Shown here: in pieces, positions 51,903-60,816 of the stretch
Position numbering within the stretch: position 1 is the first letter of the stretch
Layout of the letters: the number at the start of each line of letters is the position of its first letter
DNA from: Flavobacterium defluvii
GTDB lineage: Bacteria > Bacteroidota > Bacteroidia > Flavobacteriales > Flavobacteriaceae
NCBI RefSeq assembly: GCF_900129555.1
Contig: NZ_FQWC01000008.1
Coordinates: 62,001 to 126,000, forward strand
Direction: 5' to 3'
Length of the DNA: 64,000 nt
Position numbers and translations under genes: made by a program
The notes under the pieces: generated by a model
Told to the model about the DNA's origin: nothing
What the model saw: the letters and a program-made list of their open reading frames with translations, nothing else
The model's database searches: none

Positions 51903-51944
51903 AAAACGAAAAAGCCTCTTGATTCAAGAGGCTTTTTCGTTTTT
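51903..51944. terminator. Terminator after acs
   Basis: AAAACGAAAAAGCCTCTTGA and its reverse complement make an almost perfect 20-base stem with T-runs on both sides. Confidence 0.93.
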
Positions 51945-51962
51945 AATATTCAAATTTCATCT

Positions 51963-52032
51963 GTCAGACTGAGCGAAGTCGAAGTCACTTATGCTGTATC
52001 ACTTTGCGGGCTTCGACTTCGCTCAGCCTGAC
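51963..52032. repeat. Long dispersed palindrome, copy 2
   Basis: GTCAGACTGAGCGAAGTCG at the left and CTTCGCTCAGCCTGAC at the right repeat the palindrome at 34901-34971, with one mismatch in the stem and a longer, different loop. Confidence 0.88.
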
Positions 52033-52050
52033 AACCATGTCTATAGTTAT

Positions 52051-52079
52051 CTTTGTCAAAGTTCAAAACTTTGACAAAG
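52051..52079. repeat. Short palindrome, second copy
   Basis: CTTTGTCAAAGTT, CAA and AACTTTGACAAAG form a 13-base stem. The same arms occur at 39463-39493. It lies directly after the end of the DnaQ-like gene, where it may also act as a terminator for that strand. Confidence 0.8.
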
Positions 52080-52083
52080 ATTT

Positions 52084-52680
52084 TTATTTAATTCCCAAAC
52101 GAGATTTCAATTTCAAAAACAAAAGTCCAATTTTATAAGCATCTTCTGCTGAAGAATTTCTGTCACTTTTCGGGATTTTGTAAATTTCGCATAAATCGTT
52201 TAGCGAAAACTGTTTGTCATTAATATCAGTTAATTTTCTATACATAACATCAATATCCAAAGCTTCATTTTTCAATCGGCCGCAATCCAGTCTTTCAAGG
52301 GCAGCATTCAGCATTTCGATATCAAAATTAATATGATGGCCAACTAAAACAGCATTTCCAATAAAATTTATAAAAGCCTCCATCGCCTCAGGTTCAGGCA
52401 TTTTGGTCATTTTACTTTCAATAATAAATTCATTAGAGATTCCATGTTCTTCTAAAAATTTATACTGAAGTAAAACAGCTTCAAAATTCTCCTTAATAAT
52501 AATACTGTCATCAATAACCGAAAAAGCGCCCAAAGACAAAATAACATCTTTATTAGGATTCAAACCAGAAGTTTCGGTAGACAAAACCACAAATTTATTG
52601 GGTTTTGCTTCTAATTTTGTTAAGTAATCTTTCCAGAATTCCGGATATTCCTTATTAATATTTTTAATCCAGTCTAGCAT
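52084..52680 (-). CDS. DnaQ-like DEDD exonuclease-fold protein with altered active site
   Basis: The 198-residue protein has the fold of 3'-5' exonucleases of the DnaQ type: a first strand VVLSTETSGLNP, a second motif GHHINFDIEMLNAAL and a last motif DRNSSAEDAYKIG. In active enzymes the first motif is DxE, but here a serine takes the place of the first Asp (codon TCT). The histidine of the third motif HxxxxD appears to be Asn. The Glu, the Asp of NFD and the last Asp remain. It may be inactive or use a different chemistry. It follows the cNMP/CBS gene by two bases and is certainly cotranscribed. Confidence 0.83.
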   Translation of the reverse strand: MLDWIKNINKEYPEFWKDYLTKLEAKPNKFVVLSTETSGLNPNKDVILSLGAFSVIDDSIIIKENFEAVLLQYKFLEEHGISNEFIIESKMTKMPEPEAMEAFINFIGNAVLVGHHINFDIEMLNAALERLDCGRLKNEALDIDVMYRKLTDINDKQFSLNDLCEIYKIPKSDRNSSAEDAYKIGLLFLKLKSRLGIK

Positions 52681-52682
52681 AT

Positions 52683-54596
52683 TTACGAGAATTGTGTAAG
52701 TTGAAATTTACTCTTTATAAGTTCCTCAAGGTCTTTCATCGGGGTTAAAGCATTTTTTAACTTCTCTTTGTCTGTTTTAGACATTTCTCTTAAATTAATA
52801 TATTGTCCGGAATCGTCATTTTTTAAACCTTCAACAGTTCTAAATTTTGAAAGTGTCAAAAATGCTTCGGCACAACTTAAATATATTTCGGCATTCTTAG
52901 AATCGGTGATTGCTAATTGCTTGAATCTTAAATATGTATTTTTAATTCCTTTAATGTTAGCGCTCAAAATTAATAAACGTGCACTGTCTATAAGAGGCAT
53001 TAAAGCACGGGTTTTTATATCAAATTTTCCTTTATGAGGGCCTTCTTCTTCAACAATGAATTTTTTGAAAAAGCTTAAAGGAGAATTTCTCTTTAAAGCA
53101 TCATTTCCTAAAAAGTCAAAGAATAAAGTATTGTTTACAGCATTTTTGAAAACAACATTTTCAATAACTTCTTCGATTTTTGGCTCTCCAATTACAATTT
53201 CATAATCAAAGAAAATACTGCTCAAATCGTTGCTGTTTTCACCTGGAGTATTCATCCAGCTGTTGTATTGTTTTGTCCAGTCACTCAATGATTTACACCA
53301 CAACATGTTGCTTCCCATGTGACCATTTGGACAATACTCGTAACCTACTTTTTCGAGAATAGCAGTTGTTCTTTTTGCCAGTCTTAAAAAATAATCTTTT
53401 ACTTCTCTGTATTTTTCAGGAGCCACATCTTCAAAAATCAAAATACTATCCTGATCTGTCAATAAAAGCTGTTCTTTACGCCCTTGACTACCAATGCTTA
53501 GCCATGCAAATCTGGCAGGAGGAGAGCCTAGATCTAAAATTGACAATTCTACGGCACGTTTTATAATAGCCAGATTAATTTCGCTGGCAATATTACTAAC
53601 ATGAGAAATTGGTATGTTTTTTTGAATCGAATTCTGAATCAAATCTGATAAACGATCGCGAATTTGTTTTAAATCTTTCGGAAGCTGAGAACGCTTAATT
53701 TCTTTAATTAAGACACCAGGGTTACTGGCTTGAGCTACAATAAGATCGTGTTCAGATATAATTCCTTTTACAGAAGATTTACTGGTTCCGTCTTTGGTTA
53801 CGCACAAATGCGAAACATTATGTTTCAGCATAAGAAGCTGGGCTTCGGCTAAAGAAACATTTTCAATAACTGTTACAACCGGCGAAGACATAATTTTGTC
53901 TATCGTTTCAGTAATAGGATAGCGCCCGGTCGCAATTTTTGAAGATAAATCGGCGTGCGTAACAATTCCAATCGGATTATTTTTTTCACAGATAACAATA
54001 TTATCAACCATCGATTCTGTCATCAAAATCGCAACATCTTTTACAATATGATGGGATTCAGTTGTTAATGGTGAATTGTTATAAGATAAAGACTGAATGT
54101 ATTGCATTTCAGACTGTTGATCGATAAAATTACTGTCAGGGTCTAATTTTGCACTAGAACGTGAATTATCTCTCGTATGTCTTGAATTTACAGCAAAACT
54201 TTCTAATAAAAAGTTTAAAACATCTGAATTATTTGCTACAAATGGGCGGAATACAGCAATTGGAATAGCGTAAATAATGCTTTCTTCCCGTGCTTTTGCT
54301 GTCATCATATAGTTATTTTTGGCAAAAAACGGGCGTAAACCAAAAATATCACCTTCGTGGCATTTATTAATAATAGTTTCCTCAGCATCGGCAATTGTTG
54401 TCAAATTAATAACACCAGAAGCCACAACATAAAAACTGTCATGCAGCGGATCGTTGTTTTGAAACAATACTGCATGTTTTTCTAAATTGATAACACGAAT
54501 ATTTGTAGCAATATCTGATAATTCCTGAAAAGTCAAATTATCAAACGGCGGGTATTCTTTTAAAAAATCTGCAATATGCTCAGCAATTGTATTCAT
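52683..54596 (-). CDS. cNMP-binding / CBS pair / DUF294 nucleotidyltransferase-like protein
   Basis: The 637-residue protein has four parts: a cyclic-nucleotide-binding-like beta roll (about 10-130, NDPLHDSFYVVASGVINLTT); two CBS domains (about 165-285, MTESMVDNIVI and IMSSPVVTVIENVSLAEAQ); a nucleotidyltransferase-like domain (about 335-450) with GSQGRKEQLLLTDQDS, which retains the G-S, Asp-x-Asp pattern; and a helical C-terminal domain (about 480-630). No membrane segment is present. The design suggests a regulatory protein that reads adenine nucleotides or cyclic nucleotides and may modify a partner, perhaps the DnaQ-like protein encoded two bases downstream. Such gene pairs occur in other bacteria. 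Confidence 0.88.
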   Translation of the reverse strand: MNTIAEHIADFLKEYPPFDNLTFQELSDIATNIRVINLEKHAVLFQNNDPLHDSFYVVASGVINLTTIADAEETIINKCHEGDIFGLRPFFAKNNYMMTAKAREESIIYAIPIAVFRPFVANNSDVLNFLLESFAVNSRHTRDNSRSSAKLDPDSNFIDQQSEMQYIQSLSYNNSPLTTESHHIVKDVAILMTESMVDNIVICEKNNPIGIVTHADLSSKIATGRYPITETIDKIMSSPVVTVIENVSLAEAQLLMLKHNVSHLCVTKDGTSKSSVKGIISEHDLIVAQASNPGVLIKEIKRSQLPKDLKQIRDRLSDLIQNSIQKNIPISHVSNIASEINLAIIKRAVELSILDLGSPPARFAWLSIGSQGRKEQLLLTDQDSILIFEDVAPEKYREVKDYFLRLAKRTTAILEKVGYEYCPNGHMGSNMLWCKSLSDWTKQYNSWMNTPGENSNDLSSIFFDYEIVIGEPKIEEVIENVVFKNAVNNTLFFDFLGNDALKRNSPLSFFKKFIVEEEGPHKGKFDIKTRALMPLIDSARLLILSANIKGIKNTYLRFKQLAITDSKNAEIYLSCAEAFLTLSKFRTVEGLKNDDSGQYINLREMSKTDKEKLKNALTPMKDLEELIKSKFQLTQFS

Positions 54597-54622
54597 ATAT
54601 GGGAGAATATTTTTTGAAATAT

Positions 54623-54655
54623 CAAATGTAAAAATAATAAAATAAACTCTTACAA
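54623..54655 (-). promoter_or_regulatory. Promoter of the cNMP/CBS operon
   Basis: On the minus strand TTG (54655-54653), 22 bases, then TACATTTG (54630-54623) match the consensus exactly. The start codon is at 54596, 27 bases downstream of the -7 box. Confidence 0.72.
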
Positions 54656-54956
54656 TGAAAGCATCTTAAGGAGAATCTGGATATTTTAAAGAAATGTTAA
54701 GAATTAATGAATACAAGGCTTTAAAATGCTTTTTTATGAATTCAATTTAAATAATTAAGTGATATTCATTGTTTTAAATTAAATGAATTAATTGTTTGAA
54801 ATGCATCGTATTAAAAATGTTCTGTTTGAAGTGAGTGGCAGAATGTTATATTATAATAATCTAAAAGAGGAATTGGAAATGTATTCAGTATTTCATAATT
54901 TTCTATTTTACATAATATAAATTATAGTTCAAAATGAATAACCCTTAAAAAGGGCT
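54656..54956. other. AT-rich gap
   Basis: I see no convincing gene. A 39-codon frame (54801-54920, plus strand) has no recognisable feature. A short palindrome, CCCTTAAAAAGGG (54942-54954), lies after the minus-strand gene and may serve as a weak terminator. Confidence 0.4.
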
Positions 54957-55340
54957 TTATTCGTATAATTTCTTTAAAATTAGTTCTTTCGGCACCAAAT
55001 CATTGCCACCGCGTTTTGTAAATTGTAATACTCCATCTTCGAATATTAAATATGCTCCAAAACTTGATCCGTCTTTTTCTATTAGTTTTATTTGTGCTCT
55101 GTCGCTTAATGAATAAACATATCCGGTTACATCTAAAACTCCAGAATTTAATTCTTTATCATTGCTTGTAACTTCTGCAGTTCCTGTAATCATATAATTT
55201 GACTGTGCAATTGTAATTCTAAAAAAATAATCTTTTTTGCAGCCTTTACATTTTTCTGCACCCCAGGTTCCGGTAAAATTATTGATTTGCGAATAAGATT
55301 GAAAATTTACAAAAATCAGAAATAAAAGGATTTTTTTCAT
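54957..55340 (-). CDS. Small secreted protein of unknown function
   Basis: From the ATG at 55340 this protein has 127 residues and begins MKKILLFLIFVNFQSYSQ, a signal peptide. The mature part, NNFTGTWGAEKCKGCKKDYFF, holds a CxxC pair, and the rest is beta-rich and ends KELILKKLYE. The opening FTGTW is like that of small lipocalin-type beta barrels. An alternative ATG at 55358 would fall inside a -7 box (TAGTTTTG, 55363-55356), so it is rejected. I cannot name a family. Confidence 0.72.
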   Translation of the reverse strand: MKKILLFLIFVNFQSYSQINNFTGTWGAEKCKGCKKDYFFRITIAQSNYMITGTAEVTSNDKELNSGVLDVTGYVYSLSDRAQIKLIEKDGSSFGAYLIFEDGVLQFTKRGGNDLVPKELILKKLYE

Positions 55341-55379
55341 AGAATTAAAAATGTGCAAAACTATGATTCAAATATAAAC

Positions 55380-55410
55380 GAAAAAAAGCATCACAGAATT
55401 GCGATGCTTT
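55380..55410 (-). terminator. Terminator between two small secreted-protein genes
   Basis: AAAGCATC and GATGCTTT (55385-55410) form an eight-base stem; read on the minus strand it is followed by a run of seven T residues. Confidence 0.82.
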
Positions 55411-55432
55411 ATATTTCTCGTATTTGAAAAAA

Positions 55433-55852
55433 TTATTTTATTGTTGTCAAATAAACCGATTTTCCGTTTAGTGAAACTTCGATTTGATTTGTTTTTTCTG
55501 AGAATGTTGTTCTTAAAACATTTCCTTTAAAAATCGAAACGTCACCATAAACTTTTCCGGTTTCATCAGAAACATATTCAAATAATAATTTTTTATTATC
55601 AGGTTCAATTCCTAATTTATAACTTGAAAATTTAGTCCCTTTTAAATCAAATTGCTGCTGCGAATCGATAATTTTTCCGTCGGCATAAAAATTTGTAATT
55701 GTTTTATTAAGCGTAATGTCCGGATAATACTGGTTAACTTTTGTTAGCAGCGCATATTGCTCAACATTTGCATCTTCTTGTTTAGAAGTAATGTTTTGTG
55801 CAAAAGAAACTGTTGTAAAAATTAGGGCTAATACTGATAGATACTTTCTCAT
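55433..55852 (-). CDS. Small secreted protein of unknown function
   Basis: The 139-residue protein begins MRKYLSVLALIFTTVSFAQ, a signal peptide. The mature part includes YYPDITLNKTITNFYADGKI, GTKFSSYKLGIEPDN and YGDVSIFKGNVLRTTFSEKT, rich in beta strands. I do not recognise it. It is divergent from the exporter gene and has its own terminator. Confidence 0.75.
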   Translation of the reverse strand: MRKYLSVLALIFTTVSFAQNITSKQEDANVEQYALLTKVNQYYPDITLNKTITNFYADGKIIDSQQQFDLKGTKFSSYKLGIEPDNKKLLFEYVSDETGKVYGDVSIFKGNVLRTTFSEKTNQIEVSLNGKSVYLTTIK

Positions 55853-55967
55853 ATTTTTAATTTTTAAATTATAAATGTTACGTTTTTGATATTAAATTCG
55901 TTTCATATCTACTACAAGGTATGAAATCTTTACCTTTGCAAAAAATTATAAGCCTTTTTTTAAGAAA

Positions 55968-57197
55968 ATGACAACAAAAAAATATATACAACTTATTCTC
56001 ATATTAGGTTCTTTAACAGCACTTGGCCCTTTCTCAATCGACATGTATCTGCCTGGTTTTTCAGATATTGCAAAGGATTTGAACACATCTGTTGCTAAGG
56101 TCTCGATGAGTTTATCAAGCTATTTTATCGGAATTTCTGCCGGGCAATTGCTTTACGGACCATTATTAGATCGTTTCGGACGTAAAAAACCTTTATTTAT
56201 TGGTTTGATGGTTTACATTTTAGCTTCGTTAGGCTGCGTATATGTTGCTGATATTGATATTTTTATATTCTTGCGTTTTATTCAGGCAATCGGAAGCTGT
56301 GCTGCAACTGTTGCTTCTGTTGCGATGGTTCGTGATTTATTTCCTGTAAAAGATATTCCAAAAGTTTTTTCTCTTTTGATGCTTGTTTTAGGACTTTCTC
56401 CGATGCTGGCACCCACAATTGGCGGTTACGTAACTCAGGATTTTGGCTGGCACATTGTGTTTCTTATACTATTTTGTATGGGGATTGCTATATTAATTGC
56501 ATCACAGCTTGGTCTGCCAAATAGCTATAAACCAGACACTTCAATTTCGTTAAAGCCCAAACCTATTATTTCTAACTTTTTAAAAGTTATAAAAGAACCG
56601 CAATTTTATACTTACGCATTTACAGGTGCAATCGCATTCTCTGGATTGTTTACTTATGTTGCGGCATCACCTATCATTTTTATGGACATTTACCATGTAG
56701 ATGCCAAAACATATGGATGGATTTTTGCCTTTATGTCGGTTAGTTTTATTGGTTCGAGTCAGTTAAATTCGGTTTTGTTAAAGAAATTTTCGAGTGAACA
56801 AATGATTTTTACAGCTTTAATTCTACAGTCAATCATTAGTATTACGTTTTTAATATTGTCGGTAAATAATCTGTTAGGGTTATATACAACAATTGTTATG
56901 CTTTTTCTGTTTTTAGGATGTTTAGGAATTTCAAACCCCAATACAGCTGGGTTAACGATGGCACCTTTTGCTAAAAATGCCGGAAGCGCATCTGCTTTAA
57001 TGGGCGCAATTCAATTAGGTTTAGGAGCTTTGGCTTCATTTGCTGTTGGCGTTTTTGTGAAAGAATCTGTAGCACCTATGGTACTTATTATGACTGTAAC
57101 AACCATTATTGCTTTTATAGTTCTAAATATAGGTAAACGCTTTATCAAAAATAAAGCTGAAATATCTGAAAATGATGATGTTATTGCTGGACATTAA
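55968..57197 (+). CDS. Bcr/CflA-type multidrug efflux transporter (MFS)
   Basis: The 409-residue protein has 12 membrane segments. Its start LTALGPFSIDMYLPGFSDIAKDL is characteristic of the Bcr/CflA group, and GPLLDRFGRKKPLFIGL is the loop 2-3 motif of the superfamily. The group exports drugs such as bicyclomycin, chloramphenicol and sulfonamides by proton antiport; the substrate here is unknown. A -7 box TACCTTTG (55931-55938) lies 29 bases before the start. Confidence 0.92.
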   Translation: MTTKKYIQLILILGSLTALGPFSIDMYLPGFSDIAKDLNTSVAKVSMSLSSYFIGISAGQLLYGPLLDRFGRKKPLFIGLMVYILASLGCVYVADIDIFIFLRFIQAIGSCAATVASVAMVRDLFPVKDIPKVFSLLMLVLGLSPMLAPTIGGYVTQDFGWHIVFLILFCMGIAILIASQLGLPNSYKPDTSISLKPKPIISNFLKVIKEPQFYTYAFTGAIAFSGLFTYVAASPIIFMDIYHVDAKTYGWIFAFMSVSFIGSSQLNSVLLKKFSSEQMIFTALILQSIISITFLILSVNNLLGLYTTIVMLFLFLGCLGISNPNTAGLTMAPFAKNAGSASALMGAIQLGLGALASFAVGVFVKESVAPMVLIMTVTTIIAFIVLNIGKRFIKNKAEISENDDVIAGH

Positions 57198-57263
57198 GCA
57201 ATAATTCCATTTTTTAATATTTTAAATTTTTGCTTTACATAATATTTTTATTTAAAAAGACAT

Positions 57264-57297
57264 AAAAAAGCCAGAATCATTAGATTCTGGCTTTTTT
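57264..57297. terminator. Bidirectional terminator
   Basis: AAAAAAGCCAGAATC, ATTA and GATTCTGGCTTTTTT form a 15-base perfect stem between convergent genes. Confidence 0.94.
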
Positions 57298-57326
57298 AAT
57301 ATTCTGATAAATTCGAAATTTAAAAC

Positions 57327-58586
57327 TTAAGATCTCTTATCAGGTCTAATTATCATTCTAAGAGACTGATCTCTTGCGAAATATGCAACCATCCAATTCC
57401 AAAATGTATTTAACCTGTTTCGATATGTAATTAATGAGATTAAGTGAATAAACAACCAAATAATCCAGGCGAAAAATCCTTTAAAGTGCCATTTTGGACT
57501 TGGCAAATCTACCACTGCTTTTGCTTTTCCAATAATAGCCATAGAACCTTTGTCTTTGTACATGAAAGGTTTAAGCTGTTTATTTTTAGCCATTGCTTTA
57601 AAGTTTTTTGCCAGATTTAATCCTTGCTGAATAGCAACCTGCGCTACCTGTGGATGTCCGTCTGGAAAATTTTTATCTCCGGCTAAAATCGCGGTATCAC
57701 CAATCGCATATACATTATTTAATCCGTTTACTTTATTAAACTGATCTGTGGCCATTCTTCTTCCGCGTCCGTAGCTTTCTTTCGGAATTCCATCAAAAAG
57801 CTTTGCCGAAACTCCGGCTGCCCAAATTAGGTTTTTGGTTTTTATAGTTTCGCCGTTTTCAAAAAATACAGTATCATCTACATAATCAACGACTTTAGTA
57901 TTTAATTTTACAACAACGCCTAGTTTTGTTAAAGCTTCTAAAGTATCTTTTTGAGATTCCTTGCTCATTGGAGATAAAAGTGCATCGCCGCCATCGACTA
58001 AATAAACATTACTTGCAGATGTATCTAATTCAGGGTATTCCTTTAAAAGAATACTTTTTCGCATTTCGGCAAACATTCCCGAAACTTCCACTCCGGTTGG
58101 TCCACCTCCGGCAACCACAATCGTTAATAATTTGCGGCGTTTGCGCATTTCTTTGCAAATTGCTGCTTTTTCAAGATTTTTAAGCAGTGTATTTCTCATT
58201 TCGATAGCATCGTTTAGAGTTTTCATCGGAATGGCGTTTTTCATAACATTTTCCATTCCAAAATAACTCGTTTCTGCACCCGTTGCAAAAACCAAATGAT
58301 CGTATGATAATTCGCCGTTACTTAAAATAATTTTATTTTCGGCCGGAACAACAGAAAGTAGTTCGCCTAAACGAAACTGCAGGTTTTTTTTGCCTGCAAA
58401 GAATTTTCTAAAAGGATAACTGATGCTTGACGGCTCTAAAAAAGCGGTGGCAACCTGATATATAAGCGGAGGAAAAAAATTATAATTGTTTTTATCGACA
58501 AGGGTTACTTGTATATCTGGGTGGTTTACGAGTTCTTTTGCAAGGTTAATTCCTGCAAAACCACCTCCTATTATGACTATGTTCAT
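57327..58586 (-). CDS. ndh: Type II NADH:quinone oxidoreductase
   Basis: NDH-2 passes electrons from NADH to quinone without pumping protons. The 419-residue flavoprotein has an FAD loop at the start (VIIGGGFAGINLAKEL), the NADH loop VVAGGGPTGVEVSGMFAEM, NVYAIGDTAIL near residue 295 and an amphipathic C-terminal membrane anchor (about 365-410, FFAWIIWLFIHLISLI). It also has HPQVAQVAIQQGLNLAKNF, the quinone-site signature. Alone on the minus strand, it is expected at the inner face of the cytoplasmic membrane. Confidence 0.94.
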   Translation of the reverse strand: MNIVIIGGGFAGINLAKELVNHPDIQVTLVDKNNYNFFPPLIYQVATAFLEPSSISYPFRKFFAGKKNLQFRLGELLSVVPAENKIILSNGELSYDHLVFATGAETSYFGMENVMKNAIPMKTLNDAIEMRNTLLKNLEKAAICKEMRKRRKLLTIVVAGGGPTGVEVSGMFAEMRKSILLKEYPELDTSASNVYLVDGGDALLSPMSKESQKDTLEALTKLGVVVKLNTKVVDYVDDTVFFENGETIKTKNLIWAAGVSAKLFDGIPKESYGRGRRMATDQFNKVNGLNNVYAIGDTAILAGDKNFPDGHPQVAQVAIQQGLNLAKNFKAMAKNKQLKPFMYKDKGSMAIIGKAKAVVDLPSPKWHFKGFFAWIIWLFIHLISLITYRNRLNTFWNWMVAYFARDQSLRMIIRPDKRS

Positions 58587-58696
58587 ATATATTGTGTGTT
58601 TAAGTGGTATTTATGAGTAAAAACTCTCTGTATAAATTTAACATTATAATTCCAAATAAAAAATCCATTTAGGGTTTTCTTTTGATTATTACTTAA

Positions 58697-59221
58697 TTAA
58701 TTTATAAGCTTAAGTTTCATCATAATATCGGTCTGTTCATCATTTCCTAACCTAAAAATATGTTTGTCAAATTCGACAAATCCATTCTTTTTATAAAAGC
58801 TTAAAGCTCTGTGGTTTTCTTCCCAGACACCTAACCAAACATAGTCTGTGTTTTTTTCTTTTGCTATTTGAATTGCCTTTTCATAAAGCAATTGCCCTAC
58901 TTTTTTTCCATGAAATTCTTTTGCAACATAAATACGCTCAATTTCAAGAGATTTTTTATCCTGCAATTCGGTCTGCGATTCTCCGAAGTTTATTTTTAAA
59001 TAGCCAATTGCTTTATTTTCAAGATTTGCAAAATAGAATTCAGAATTTTTATTAGTTAATTCGTCAGTTAATTTTTCTGTCGAAAAACTTTTTTCCAAAT
59101 ACTCTTTCATATTTTCTTCAGAATTAAATTCTGAAAAAGTTTCCTGAAAAGTCTGTCGGCCAATTCTTTGTAATTGTTCTATTTCGGTCAGTGAAATTTT
59201 CTTTATCTGAATATCTTCCAT
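58697..59221 (-). CDS. GNAT-family N-acetyltransferase
   Basis: The 174-residue protein is a single GNAT domain. RIYVAKEFHGKKVGQLLYEKAIQIAKE contains the acetyl-CoA loop (HGKKVGQ), and WLGVWEENHRALSFYKKNGF is motif B. The substrate, an amine on a small molecule or protein, cannot be read from the sequence. It is transcribed in the same direction as ndh, but 111 bases away. Confidence 0.9.
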   Translation of the reverse strand: MEDIQIKKISLTEIEQLQRIGRQTFQETFSEFNSEENMKEYLEKSFSTEKLTDELTNKNSEFYFANLENKAIGYLKINFGESQTELQDKKSLEIERIYVAKEFHGKKVGQLLYEKAIQIAKEKNTDYVWLGVWEENHRALSFYKKNGFVEFDKHIFRLGNDEQTDIMMKLKLIN

Positions 59222-59300
59222 TATAATTTATTGCTGTATTTGGGATTAAAATTCCTTATAAAAATACAACATAAACCACCAATTTCATTAGCCTTAAGTA

Positions 59301-60635
59301 CTACTTTTTGAATTTTTTAACAGGCTTTTCTGTTACTTCAATTTTGTTTTGCAAAACATAATTAGCCAGCAATTTTTCAATCAGTTCGTCTTTTGTAAGA
59401 TGATGAAAGACGGTTTTTACTTTTGTTTTTAAATCAGCTGAAATGTCATGATTGGGTTTGGTTTTGAAGATTTGTTTTGCCCACAAAAGTGTGTTATTTT
59501 CTTCGATGCTCAAAGCAGATGGTTTTTGGAATTTCGTAAATGTAAGACCTAACTCCCTTTCAAAATCGGCAATTTCAAAAACCTCTTCTTCTTGTAAAAC
59601 AGTCAAAGAAAGCCCCTTTGCCCCTGCTCTGGCTGTTCTTCCGCTTCGGTGAACATACGTTTCATAAGTATCTGGTAAATGATAATTTACAACATAAGAG
59701 ATTTCTTTTACATCGATTCCTCTAGCTGCTAAATCGGTGGCAACCAAAATATTAATATGACCTTCGCGAAATTGTTCCATAATTCTGTCACGAATTCCCT
59801 GAGTTAAACTTCCGTGAATTGCTCCGGAAGAAAAACGATTTATAGCCAGATTTTTAGCCAGTTTATTAACAGCTGCTTTAGTTTTACAGAAAATAATACC
59901 ACGTTCTCCATCTTTTGAGTTTAAAAAATGCATTAAAACATCTAGTTTTTCAATGGGGTCAACTACAATATATTCGTGATCAATTCCTTTGTTTCCGGTT
60001 ATCTCCATGCTGGCACTTACCTGAACTGCATTTTTGTTTAGGTAATTTTGAACTAATTGCTTAATTGTTCCCGGTAAAGTTGCTGAGAATAATAAAGTGC
60101 GGTGTTTTTTTGGAATTTCAGCCAGAATTTCATCAAGGCTTTCTTTTAAAATCGAAACCATTTCATCGGCTTCATCTAAAACTAAATATTGAGTTTGTTT
60201 TAAATCAACTGTATTTCTCTGAATCAAATCGACCAAACGTCCAGGAGTGGCGACAATAATGTGTGTTGGAGCTGTAAGGCGCTCAATTTGAGGTTTTATT
60301 GGAATTCCTCCACAAGTTGATGCAATCGAAATATTAGGAATATATTTTGAAAAATCTTCCAGATTTCTAAAAATCTGATGTCCTAATTCTCTTGTTGGGA
60401 CTAAAATAACCGCCTGAACATAATCTAGTTTAGTGTCAATTAATTGCAATAATGGCAATCCGAAAGCCGCTGTTTTTCCTGTTCCGGTTTTGGCTAAACC
60501 AACAACATCGTGATTTTCAGATAATAAAAGCGGAATTGTTTTTTGTTGAATTTCAGTTGGTTCAAGAATATTTAATTCGCTTAAAGCTTTTAAAATTGGT
60601 TCTGAAAGTCCTAATGTTGAGAATTGTTTAGACAT
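59301..60635 (-). CDS. DEAD-box RNA helicase
   Basis: The 444-residue protein has all the motifs of the family: PTEIQQKTIP (Q motif), AKTGTGKTAAFG (Walker A), PTRELGHQI, TPGRLVDL, DEADEM, SATLP, GIIFCKTK, ATDLAARGIDV and HRSGRTARAG. It has a short lysine-rich tail (KPVKKFKK). Such proteins act in ribosome assembly, mRNA decay or cold growth, and cannot be assigned more closely. It lies downstream of a long inverted-repeat spacer. Confidence 0.95.
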   Translation of the reverse strand: MSKQFSTLGLSEPILKALSELNILEPTEIQQKTIPLLLSENHDVVGLAKTGTGKTAAFGLPLLQLIDTKLDYVQAVILVPTRELGHQIFRNLEDFSKYIPNISIASTCGGIPIKPQIERLTAPTHIIVATPGRLVDLIQRNTVDLKQTQYLVLDEADEMVSILKESLDEILAEIPKKHRTLLFSATLPGTIKQLVQNYLNKNAVQVSASMEITGNKGIDHEYIVVDPIEKLDVLMHFLNSKDGERGIIFCKTKAAVNKLAKNLAINRFSSGAIHGSLTQGIRDRIMEQFREGHINILVATDLAARGIDVKEISYVVNYHLPDTYETYVHRSGRTARAGAKGLSLTVLQEEEVFEIADFERELGLTFTKFQKPSALSIEENNTLLWAKQIFKTKPNHDISADLKTKVKTVFHHLTKDELIEKLLANYVLQNKIEVTEKPVKKFKK

Positions 60636-60646
60636 ATTTTTATTTT

Positions 60647-60800
60647 TTTGTTTCAGGTTTCATGTTTCAAGTTGCACAGAAACCCGATAAGTTTGACAAA
60701 AGGAGAAACTACATTAAAAATGCTATTTCTCCTTTTTAAATTTATTAATACTATTTTAGGTTCCAACAACTTGAAACATGAAACCTGAAACCTGAAACAA
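60647..60800. repeat. Nested inverted repeat between two helicase genes
   Basis: The left arm (60647-60674) is TTTGTTTCAGGTTTCATG followed by TTTCAAGTTG. The right arm (60767-60800) is its complement with one extra copy of CCTGAAA. Inside lies a second stem, AAAAGGAGAAA (60698-60708) with TTTCTCCTTTT (60726-60736). The whole block could make a cruciform or a long RNA hairpin. The inner stem may terminate the upstream helicase gene. Confidence 0.82.
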
Positions 60801-60816
60801 ATAAAACCTTTAATTA

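Noticed and set aside
54801..54920. A 39-codon frame in the gap after the cNMP/CBS promoter
   Set aside because: There is no promoter, no membrane or signal feature and no similarity that I recognise. A frame of this length is expected by chance in AT-rich DNA with an ATG.
55968..57197. Acquired resistance island around the MFS exporter
   Set aside because: Base composition matches the neighbours, there is no mobile element, and Bcr/CflA genes are common chromosomal genes.
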